DNA from: Diadema setosum
Lineage: Eukaryota; Echinodermata; Echinoidea; Diadematoida; Diadematidae
Direction: 5' to 3'
DNA: 64,000 bases
NCBI RefSeq assembly: GCF_964275005.1
Contig: NC_092705.1
Coordinates: forward strand, 14,065,385-14,129,384
The notes beneath the pieces are model-generated. The model worked only from the letters and a program-made list of their open reading frames with translations, was not told where the DNA came from and did no database searches. Both the position numbers and the translations under genes were made by a program. Shown here piece by piece: positions 35,801-48,200 of this stretch (positions are counted from its first letter, which is position 1; each line of letters begins with the position of its first letter).

Positions 35801-38800
35801 TATTCCTGTTGTGACCTCATCTGTCAACCATTGCTAAAGTACTATCAAATATGATTAACAAAAGACATTGGAATTCACCTTCCCCTAGACTGAGCATAAC
35901 TTGTATGTTCCCTCGCCATGTCTTTTGTTAGTCACATTAATATCACAGAAACATGCAAGTTATGCAGAGTCTTCAAGGGGTAATTTCCACTCAAGAGATG
36001 ATACACAGTGCACGTGGGGGTGCTATTTGAAAATGTTGCTGTTATTCCAAATTTCAGTCGACTTTGAAAAATCTGAAGAAGAGAAAGAAGAAGTAGAAGA
36101 AGAAGAAGAAGAAGAAGAAGAAGAAGAAGAAGAAAATTATGAGACAAATTGTGGCATAAACTGCACACTCACTAGGAGTCTATAAATGTGGAAACCTCAT
36201 GGGAGTCAACCAATATGAAGTCCACTTCTAAGAAGTATACAGTGCATACTTCATCACCAGAAGTCTACAGCAGTGTATAAATCTCATGGTAGTATTAAAA
36301 CCACTTTGATTCTGGGAAGTACTGGTATATGGCATATGCTGTATCATCACCAAAATCTACCACAGCATGAAAACCTGGTAGTACACCAATATGATTCTAT
36401 GAAGTACATGTATATGCCATATATACGTATACTGTATATCATCAGAAGTCTACCACAGTATGAAAACAGCATGGTTGTAAACTACTATTATGACTCTACA
36501 AAGTGTGATAGGAAATACTCTGTGTACTCACCAGCAGTCTGCCACAGTGTGAAAACCTCATGGTCCAGATGGCCCCAGTGTGCTCCCCACACAAGTCTTG
36601 GGCAGAGATCAGCTGGTCAAAGTCATAGCTGCCCTTGTGACTTGATGCTGCTTTGAACTGGGGATATGTTAGAATGTAGATAAAGGGTCAAAGTTCATTT
36701 GAAGTACAGACTTGTAAACCTGACATTCACCAGCAGTATGCCCTAGATTACCATATTAACTGGCTTTAATCACACTTCTTCTTTCTTTTTTTCTTGCCAG
36801 CAGGAAGACTCTCAAAGGGCAATACACTCCATACACAACAACAGTGAAAATTTGTGCCCACTATGAAAGCAGTCTATGTCTGCAGGAGGTCATCCTAACA
36901 GCACATTTTAGTCGTGCAAAAGGTTAATTAGAAGTGCAAAAGGTTGTATTCTGGAGCATGTTGGTAGTACAGTGCACTCCTGTTATAACGAACACAGTTT
37001 TTGAACGAAATTCTCGTTACAACAAAGTAAAGATTCAGGTTCCCAAAATATTATCTACATGTCTTCATATACTGTTAGGCTACAACAAAATACCAATAAA
37101 ATGAAAGAAAACTGCTGGTCCCAAGGAGGATCGCCTTCATTATACTGAGAGTTGCCTGAGTATCAGATGATGTCTCTAAAATCCTAGAGGCTAGGAAAAG
37201 CAGGTCATTTTCTGTTTCCAGCAGAGCTTTCGGAGCCTTATCTAGTACACCACAAGACAGCGCTCGAAAGCTGGTCTATCAGCATTGTCTCTTGACACTG
37301 GTAAAAGTTCTTGCGTCCTTACAACATACAGACAAAGATGTCCAAATCACCTTGCAGTAGCGTGTATCTGGTATAGACTCCTCCTCACTCGTCTCCTGCT
37401 CCTCATGACGGAATGCCTCGTCAGCCGCTGTCTTCAGCTTGTGCACGGTCTTACCAATGAACTTCTTCAGTTTCTTCCTATTTAAGGACAGATCAACAAA
37501 AACAAACAGAATCAATGAACAATTGGAACAATGACAAAAGTGATTGTGACTAAGGCATCATATGCAAACTTGTATCGTGAAACGCTGACAAGCTATTTGG
37601 GGTTGAATGTAATCTTAATTCTGCTGACAAGCTATTTGGGGTTGAAGAGATTCTCAGCTTTAAAATGACATGTATATCTTCTCAAAGTTGAGATGCTCCC
37701 ATCCCATGGGAATAGGACATATCAAATCCAACCTCTAGGAAAGTATCAATAGGAGAGAAGCTTCAGACACAGGGGGAATCTTGATACATTTTTAGTTTGG
37801 GTTTGATTGAAAAGTCACTCTTGCATGAAGTACAGACTAAAACATTGCTGTACAGTGAGTACACATTTCTGTTCTTCATCAGAAATTTGTGTTATCATCA
37901 TTTACCTTAGTTTTCACTTTAATGCATGCATAGTATGGCAAAAGAAAAGGCAATCCTTACTTCTTTTGCTTGATTTGTTGGGACACTTCTGCTGCCCCCG
38001 ACTCTTTCTCTCCATCACTGCCTGCATCATTGTCCAAACTTGAATTACTGTGAAAAAAAAAATGAGAGAAAACAACAACAAAAGTGAATTTACCAACTGT
38101 ATTGTACACATCTGTCCACACATTCGTCACTAGTTCCTGTATGCTTTTGCAGAAATAAGCTGTACTTGTAACCCAGTTGCTAAAATCTAAATTACTGACA
38201 TTGGCATTCATTCTACACATCATTTGATTGATTTTCACCAACCTAGTTACAAAACAGTTAGATACACAGATGTGAGAGTACAAATAGTTCAAAAAAGTTC
38301 TAACTGAACAAATATGATAAAACACAGAAATGTGCTAAAGAATAAAAGAAAATGAATCTGAAATTATGTAGAAAGCTGATAGAAGTTGTTAACTGTGAGT
38401 GATGCATCATGCTTGCTACCAAACATTTATAACTGAAATTATTTAAATTTGGGTGACTTTAAAAAGGCCTATCTCAGTGGAGGAGACATCACCGTGAATG
38501 CGGAAACTGATCAGTCACATGGACTTTTGGTGTAACTTGAAGGACAAAATTGGCTTGCACTCTCATCACGGGGGCAACTCCATGGCGACTTCATAGACGT
38601 CTCCAAATAAGGTGATAATTTATTCCTCCACGAGTCATGGACAGGTAACCGAGATGTCAATGACTAGTTATGATAGTTGTTACAAGCTACTGAAATCCTT
38701 GCATCTGATTGGCTGAGGCTGGGACCCAGGTTGCCACCTAGTCTCTGGGCCAATGAGATACCCACTTCAGTCAACAATATTAAAATAATGACTCACCTGA

Positions 38801-39216
38801 CGTATTCTGACGTGATGCGCATGATGTGGAGTGAGAGTGGGTTGATGCATTTGGGAAGTCGCTCCTCGGCGAGAAGAAGAGGCACTGTCTCCCCCGTGTC
38901 CAGGTTTTTCACGATCACCTGTGACAGAATCTCCTGCAAGGTGAGATAGACAAGGGTGCGTTTAGTTTCCCATGGCTTCACACATCGAGATACGGAGAGT
39001 GAAAGTTCATTGATGGAATCAAGGCAACATTCTGAAACTGGTAACTACTTTTCATTATCAATAAACATTATTTGAAGTGAACACTATTATCTTTAATGGT
39101 TCAGAAAATTGCTTCTAAATACTTCAATGACAAAAAGTCTCTAAACTTTTTAATATACATGTAGTCTATGCATCTTAATCAGCACGTCTGGATCATCACA
39201 AAACCTAAAAATGCAC

Positions 39217-39255
<39 letters not shown>

Positions 39256-42200
39256 AAAAAAACAAATGATACACAAACTTGTGATGATGCTGTTTCTATA
39301 CCATCATATTCAGAAATCTTGACAAAGGTCAATCAATGGGCCATACACAAAATGCCACAACTCGACAACAGGGACACACTGACATTACAAACAAATAGTT
39401 GCAGTCCACTCTTTTCTATTTATGCTCAATTTTGTTGCTTTGTCCATTGATAGCTGGGAAGTCCGCTCTGGGGATGACATCAGACAAAAATTGGATGCTC
39501 AACAACGACAGCATCCAATGGTTCTTTTTACCGCATGTTTACATGATGAGCAACTGACCAACTGGATAGCGAGAATCATTGTAGGTGTTGCATGAAAAAT
39601 GACTATCTGCATGTACGATAGAAGCTCACCTCATCCGTTAGCTCCTCCCCAGTCATGGACTTGCCCTGCATCACGTTGTAATACTTGAGCAGCTTTTCAG
39701 TCTCCGGCGTGTTGCCGCGGCTCTTCTTCTCCTTCTCCTGCCCGGAGTTAGAAACGGGCACGCAGACCGCACCCTGTTTGTCCTCCTTTGGAATGGACTC
39801 CGGCAGACGGGATCCCGTCACCTCCAGATCGGCTCGGGACTCCCCCTTTATACTCTGCGTGTCCTGCACGTGGTTTTACAATTTTTGTTGAGACTTTGTC
39901 AATTCTCCATACAAAACTGCATATCAAACTGTGTATCTCTCTGAAATGCCTTATGAATCAAACTCATTATCATCTGCTTGCTTGCTACTGTATAAACACT
40001 GACAACTCACACCATATCTCACATTTCCTCATGCTACATGATGTTCTTTGTCATTCTTGAATGAAAACAAAATCAAATTTGCTCCATATATTTGTTCAAC
40101 TGTAAGATCGCCACATTCGATGCTGAATATCTATAATCTATTGCTATCTACACATGTACACATGTTTCTATATTTTTCACATTGGTTCTGATAATACAGG
40201 TGAAATGTGATGAAAATATTGTCACTATCGTACTTTAGGCTACAAAAATGCAACTTTACATAGAAAATACAAAGCGGTTATATAACACTCCCAACTATGA
40301 ACCGAATGACTTCAAGATTACAAACACACCATTCCCTGTGTCAGTCACTTTTAGTAAACAAAATTTTGTGTGGAGGGATTGATCTAGACGCAAAAGAGGC
40401 ATACACACCTTGTGATGAATGATGTAATCACTACCATGGGCTGCGCTGGCCAGGTCTAGCGAGTGTTCAAGTTCCCTTGTGAGGCTCTCAATGGTGGTGG
40501 TAGGGGTCAGGAAACCACTGGTGGGCTGCACCCCCTCCTCTGGAGGCAGACCGATTGGGGGCTCCTCTCCTCCCGCTAGTGACCCTTCCTCCGACGGCTG
40601 GTGGTAAGAGTACAATAACCATAGTCTGTGTCACAGTCTCTCCTCCAAATCCACATACATGTAATCTCATGCAAGTACATATTCATTATTTGGAAACTTT
40701 CAAGTTTGAACATGCCAAAAGTAGCCTTTCCCTTGATCAGAGAATTACAAGTGCACATGACTGACCCACATTTTGAAGAATATACCAAGGAATCACAGCT
40801 GAAAAGACTACGCCATCTGTAACTAATTTCATAAAAATTGATCAAAAACTGTGGGAGGAGTTCGCGACGCAAGATTTGTACCCATTTTTGCCCATAATAT
40901 GCCGTTACCATGGCAACGTACTTTTGGGTACTATCAAAAAATACATCTTGCACATCTACAACCCAATGCACACATCTGTGCCAAGTTTTATGGGAATCGG
41001 TTGAAAACTGAGGAAGTAGTTCGCGACGCAAGATTTGCAACGGACCGACCGCCCGACCGTCCGCTGATTCCTATATACCCCCTTCAAACTTCGTTTGGCG
41101 GGGGTATAAAAACTTTATGATCAATTTTCTACCAGACAATTTGCTTCATTCTACACAATTGCTCAGAATGATCACACATGAATGTAATTTCTGGCAGTAG
41201 TTGGCTTCTGATAGCTCAATGTTTGCATGTTACAAGGCTTGTTACACCTTTGTAACATTTTCTGTGCAATGCAACACAGGGGTACTATTCTCTGTCACTA
41301 TATAATTTGCAAACCTTAATGACCTACACAGATCATTATTATGCACTATTATGCACCTGACAAGCCACAGCTACACGTCTCAAGTAATGCCATCGTTATT
41401 ATTACATAATTTGTATCAGGTTATTAATTGGCCTGAGATGTACAGATACCACTGTTCAAATAAAATCAAAATTTCACAAACATGAAGCATCAGTATGAAA
41501 TTCTACTTCAAAACTTGTGTGACAAATGACAACATTTCTCTACAAAGGACCTTCTGGCATCTTCATGCTGAATTACAAATCCAACAAAATTCAAAATGCA
41601 TGGGACTGACAATATTGGCCTACATAACAGCCAGTATCCAGCATGATGTGCCTAAACCATGATCTGCTTACATCCATAAGGGAAATGGCAGCACTGGACT
41701 GGCTCTCGAGGCTGCCTCGGCGCACCGTCTCCACCGGTTTCTTCTTCTTCTTCCTCCGGGGCGGGGCCACAGGAGGTGGCATGTCTCCATCTGCGGGGGC
41801 AGGTTTCTCTTGGGAGGGTTGGGAGGAAGGGGTAGGCAGGGGAAGATCACTGGGGCGCTCCTTGGTGCTGGCGATAACATCAGGTTCCACATTACGATTG
41901 GCAAGGCCCGGCTCTCGCTGGATGGAGTCTGGGGGTCCCCCTTTATAGAAAACAGAGAGATGATTGATGTGAAAATTTTGAGCACTGTCTCAAAGCACTG
42001 CAAATATTTTGAAATGTAACAATCACTTCTACTCCTGACCTATCTTCATCATTATAACAAAGTGAAATGCAATGAATTCTCCCTATGGCATATCGTCACT
42101 GGGGTGATAAGACCTTGTATCTGTAATTTTGGTGAAAATGAGTTTTTTTTTGATTAATGGTCAAATAACAGGTTAAGTGATGTCCTGTCCAAATCCCAAC

Positions 42201-45200
42201 TGTCTTACTCCAAAGATGAAGCCACCACGGCATGTCAAAGGAAAGGCTATCCCATTCGCCACAGTGCTTTGGCCGCCATGCTTTTTGGCTCTCCTGAACA
42301 TTTGACATTTTGTAGATACGAGGTCTTACCGCCCCAGCGACGATATGTGACCGCCCAGCCCAGCTCAAAATCCACAAAAAGTTGCAGATTAGGATTTTCT
42401 GTAACAGACCAAAATATGTCATTTGGGTTAACAGACTCAAATTTTTAAAACTTATGTTGGAGAGTAATCTTTTCTCTACCTACTGTCAAGTTTGGTGGCT
42501 CAAAACAAAGCCAAAATAGAGATATAGAGCTTTTCTGGACCATTTTTTTTTTTTTTATAATTTATACTTCTGTACAGCACACATGAGTGAACATACTCTT
42601 TAAATCCTATTTTCTCCCTTTTCTATGAAACTGCATCTCCTAATCCCCTCTTATTTCAATCAATTTTTGAATGGGTTAGGATGGTTCAATTCCAACGAGT
42701 TATATATCATTTTAAAGCTTAGAGCTTACTCTATTTACAAAAGTAGAAATTCATTTTTGCCTCCTTTATGTGGGTTTTTTTTTTTTGGGGGGGGGGACAC
42801 ATTTATCGTTCTGTCAATGAATACACTTTCAAGGCAGAGTACAAACATTCAGAGCACACACTCTTCATCACTGCATGTATGATATCCATTGATTAAAACC
42901 CATCACTTCTTAACAACCTCTGGTCTATCCTTAACAGCTCACCATCACCCAGTGGTCCCAGGGGTACCGCAGGTGAAGGTGCTGGTTCCTCCGTAGAGGG
43001 GCGAATTTCGGCCTCATTCCCACCCCTCAGACTGGTGGATTTGGGTTCCTTGTTGTCCTGTACGCAGTCACAACGACAGAATAATAGGAAGAGCAATTAA
43101 AGAGGATGATTCATATGATGTTGCTCAGGGTATTTTTGATGTTGTTGTTGTTTTTATATTTGATGTTACATGACAACAAATAGGCATGGTTCTCCATACA
43201 CACACTTGATCTTGGAAGAATAACAATAACAAACTATGATGTATTCATTGTAATTGCATCTCAGTCACATGTTTATTGTCTCTTTCTTACTGCCAAGTGA
43301 AGAAGAGCATGAAAGTGTAGTGAAAGAAGGGATGTACATTGAAACTAAAAAGATGGAAAGAACTGTTATTTCTCCACAGCAACTTTACTAATATAAGCTC
43401 AACAAACTTTGTTATAACTATTCATTCAATCTGTCAGGAAGCATGGAAATATTTTCTGCAAACAGCATAAAGTAAGCTGGCAACATCACAAGAGATTGAC
43501 TCTGACATGTTCTTGAAATGATACATTCAACAGAATGGCCTCAACTTATCCCCTGCAACCTGACTGATTTCTCATTGCACCCCCTTGTGCACAATCATGG
43601 CATGACTGAAGATGTAAAAGAACAACTTCACACCTTAAACCAAAAACTTCTGATAACTTACCCCAACATCCTCATTCTTCCTCATTTCTTCAAGACGTTT
43701 TCTTCTCCTGATTGCCTCCTGGCGGCGCTCTTCAGCTTCCTGTGACATAAAGTAATAATAAAAAAAAAGAAAAGTTGCATTACCTTCACATTTCCAGAGC
43801 TCCGACAGAATGTGTTGTAACATAGTGAGATTGATATGGCATTGTTTGTATTGAGACTTTGTATTTCATATGTTGGCAGTACATCAACTAGTAAAATAAA
43901 AAACAAAAACAAAAACAAAACACAACAACATTCTTCTTCATTTTATGAAATTCAAGAAAACAATTTAATTTCCTGATGTTTATAGTGTACTTCCTTTTAT
44001 TTAAATCTTTTTCTCACAGGCTTACTGATATATTAATATCAGGAGAGCACACGAATGCAAATCTTGCATAATCCAAGCCACTTCATTCTGACAATCCCTT
44101 TTTTTTCTAGCACGTATTTGAGTTACATCAACTCTGCATGATAGTGCAGCTTATTACAAGGTTGTGCTTCACATACAATCTTACCTTCAATGCATTGTGA
44201 TGCCAGCGAACTTTAAATCATAAAAGAGTACTATCACGATCCATTAACCAAGCATGTGTTTGTGTGCAACTAAATCTCAGAAGACTCATAAAGGACTTGA
44301 TTGATGATCGATAGAATCATTTCAATGAATTCTACTTTAATCACTGGCAGACAGTTTCTCACGGACACAAGCATGTATGTCAGCTTCAAGTTCACCTGTT
44401 CTTCACGTTGCCTTTCTTCCTCTTCTTTCCGCCTCTTTTCTTCTTCCTCCCTTTCCTTTTGCACTCTAGCCAATTCCTCTCGAAGTTTCTACGTTTGAAG
44501 TAGAAGTTACAAGGAAATGAAACCCAAAATACATGTGGATTGAGCGAATGCAATATAGTCAAACCTGTCAATAGCGGCCACCCACGGGAGACAGGAAAAG
44601 AGTGGCCATTAAACTACAAGTGTACATAGACAGGTGGCTGCTATCCCTGTTGGTGACATACATGTAATATGTGGAGGGTAATAATTATTATTCACCCTGC
44701 TTTCTCAAAGAGGTGCCCTTTCATTATGCTCAAAAAGTAAATATATGTTGAATTTTCTTTATACAGTTGAACCTCTCTTATCCGGCCTCCCTTTATCCGG
44801 ATCTCTCTATTATACGGACGCAATCTCGCCGTGATTTTTTTTTTAAATAATTACGGGAGGAAAGGGGGATTCCCAACTCCTTGAGAACTCCTACACAAAC
44901 ACACATGAATTACTTGGATGTGTACTTCCAACATTAACATACACCTCTATTTTGGGGTCTGTTACTGAGTGTAACAATGAAAAGGTTGCAGTATACACAT
45001 TACTACATGTGGTACTACAATGGGCTACATCAGTACATGTGTATGTATGTACATGTATAAAGCATTGAATCGCCCGTATCCGGCCAAATCCCTTATCCGG
45101 ATGAGCCCCGGTCCCGACTTGTCCGGATACGAGAGGTTCAACTGTAATTCTTTGTCATTCTCCGTTCATAACATCACAAAGTGTTAAATAATAATAATAA

Positions 45201-48200
45201 ATAATAGTGGCCTGTTATAGTACCCTGAAGTCCATCAAGAATGATGCTCATGGCGCTCTTACATAACCAGCACAAACAGTACATAATACAACCATACAAT
45301 ATTCAAATACGATAACTTATCAGAGCAAATGAAATACAAACAAGTGTTGTAGTCTTTTCATCCAGTGATGGCAGCACCAAACTTTAAAAACGCATAACTT
45401 TTGAATGGACTGTCACATTTTCACTTTCACTGATGTGTTCTACTAATATTGCTGAATTCTCTAAATTCACATAAATTTGGGTTTCATTCTCCTTTCAACG
45501 ACTGTCAATGCAATATAACATCAATATGTACATTTTATACTTTCATAGAAGTGTAAGTTCTATCATACCTTCTTGCAGTACTGCCATTAATTTCTTGGTG
45601 ACATTTATTAAGGATGTACGTCGTCAGAGGGTGAGAGAGCACACAGATTTTCAACCAACCAGAGTATTACATTAGATCAGTGGATAGGAGAGGGAAAAGA
45701 CCTGTCAATATGTTACCCATAGTTTCCCATAAAGAAATTATGACCTTTTTTCCACCATGGAAAAAAAAAAAGAGAAAAGTAAAAAAAATATTAAGAATGA
45801 TACTGCACCTTGTCCGGTTAACTTCTCTCTCCCAGAAGAAAAAAACAATCATTTACAATGTATATCCTTCAGCATAACCATTCTCCATTCAGAGGCAAAT
45901 GGATGCCTGCAGAATTGCAAGTATGTGTGCAAGATATTTGTGCTATTCATACAACTGATTTGATAATACATGTAAATGGCAAAATTGAGTAGAAATAGCA
46001 TACACAATGGATAGCAACATCATGTACAGTATCCATGACAGAAAGGGTATGGCAGTAAAGCACTTTGAGAAGCATTTGCACATATCCTGGTAGTGTAATA
46101 AGGTGTTAGATCACTGAACATCATTCAGTGCTGTAATGACATGCATATCGTCACTGGGGCAACAAGATCTCCTATCTGAAATTTTGGTGAAAATAACTTT
46201 TTTGGATTAATGGTTAGATAATCACTTAAGTGATGTCCTGTCAAAATCCTAGCTGTATTATCCCCCACCCCCCCCCCCCACCCCCCCCCCAAAAAAAAAA
46301 AAAATGCCACCAAGGCATGTCAATGGAAAGGCTCTCTCACTTGATGCTGTGCTTTGGCTGCCATGTTTTTGTGTTTTGTTTTTGCTCTCCTGAACATTTG
46401 ACATTTTGTAGATATGAGGACTTGTCGCCCCAGCTACGACATGTACCTGTTGTTCACGCTCCTCTTCTTCCTTCTTTTTCTCCTCCAACTCCCTTATCTT
46501 CTGCTGCATGAGTTCATCCTCCCGTTGTCGTTTCTCCTCGGCCTTCCTCCGCTCTTCCGCCAGGTGTCGCAGCTCATCTTCGTAATCGGTGGAGGCAGAC
46601 TGTCGATTTTCTCTCTCCCTGCTGGTCACCTTCCTGGACAACCAATGGCAATGGGAACAGGGTCAAGTCCAGAATTTCTCAGCCATACTTACAGGGATGT
46701 TATGTTATAGTATTGAAGCAAGGACTCAGTTTTTAACTTTTCGTGAGATACTTGAAACCACTCTATGAAATTTTACAGAGCATACGATTCCAAGAGGAAT
46801 CCAAAGTTTATTTAATTAGAATCTGTTTTGCAATGGTTGAAATGCCCCAAAACAATGTGAAACAAAGTGATCCTAATAACTACCCCTTGGTATGTGTGTA
46901 AGGTGGGTCCCATCTTTTATTAGGATCACTTTATTTTGGATATCTCAGTCATTTTGAAACAAATTTATTCATCATCAAATAAACTTTCAAATTCCACTTA
47001 GAATTGATTTCATATTTTGAAAGAGGTTTCTAATCATCTCAAAAAATCAACATAAAAAAGTATTGGAAACTTGAAGCCCCACCTCAACCAAAGCTGTACT
47101 ATCCCTTTAACTATTAATTCTTCCTCAAAATAAAACATGATACTGCAGAAAGCACAGTTATCAGGATCAATTCAGGTATCACTTTTCACTTTGTGTGTGT
47201 GTGTGCATATCTCTGTTTGGATACTATGCTCTGTGTTTATCTTGCATTCATCTATACGTCTGTGTCTCCTTTTTGATTCTGGTTTGATTCTGATTCTACA
47301 TAACACATGTACATGAGTGTAGGTGTTTCATGTCACTTTGTTTATTGATCACATAAAAAAAAAAAGGAATGTTTGAATTGTGAAGCAACCTCTGGGGATC
47401 ATTGAAAATATCATCCACAAATACCCGAGTAAGAGGTTTGATATTGCTCCTTTTCTAAAAGAAAATTAATCAGTTGCACCACTTGCAACAGTATCAAATG
47501 CACTTCCAGGTAGCTCCAATTGGCTGAGCAGACTACAACAACAAATGAGAAGTTTATCTTGAAAGAAGGCTTCTGTATTTGAATTTTCTATTGAATGAAG
47601 ATGTGACACCCACACACCTAAAGTTTACCGTGTTTTTTTTTTGTTTTTTTTTGTAACCAAGAAAAGCAAACTCCTCATCCTAATAACCTTGAAAAAATCA
47701 AATATATTAAACTGCAACTACAAGTGACCAAAACTGATTTCCAGAGGATGAACATCTAAGCATTGAGCCCCATTTAGGCATCTACAGTAGCTGGTCATTG
47801 TGAGAATCTTAGATATGGCATACTTTATTGAGGTACACATGTAGTATGTAATAAGTGTAATTCAGGTGAGGTTCACTCCTGTTATGTCATCCATGTTCAG
47901 TTTTAAATTATACATTACTGGGTGGGGCAAAACCAAGACACCTTATTTGCTGTTCTGTCCTCAGCATGAAGCAAACACATGGAAAAAGCAAGGTTGTTTA
48001 CTTTTGATATCAACAAGTTTGATTTGTGGTCAATTTCATAATATTCATTCTTCTAATGGCACAATGTGCATGGTTGATACTGCGATGATAATCAAAGTAT
48101 CAGTGCAAAGTAGTGCACTACTGGAGGAAAACCAACAGGTATGACTACACACTGGATACTGACACAAATCCCATCTCAATAACATGTGGAAGTGAAGAAA

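Noticed and set aside
36970-37020. Possible pogo-like terminus (CAGTGCACTCCTGTTATAAC)
   Set aside because: Only one end found; no matching inverted end nearby.
46258-46446. Extension of WDR44 exon 2 frame past the donor
   Set aside because: This part lies in the MITE and a poly-C tract; the GT donor and phase to exon 3 fit well.
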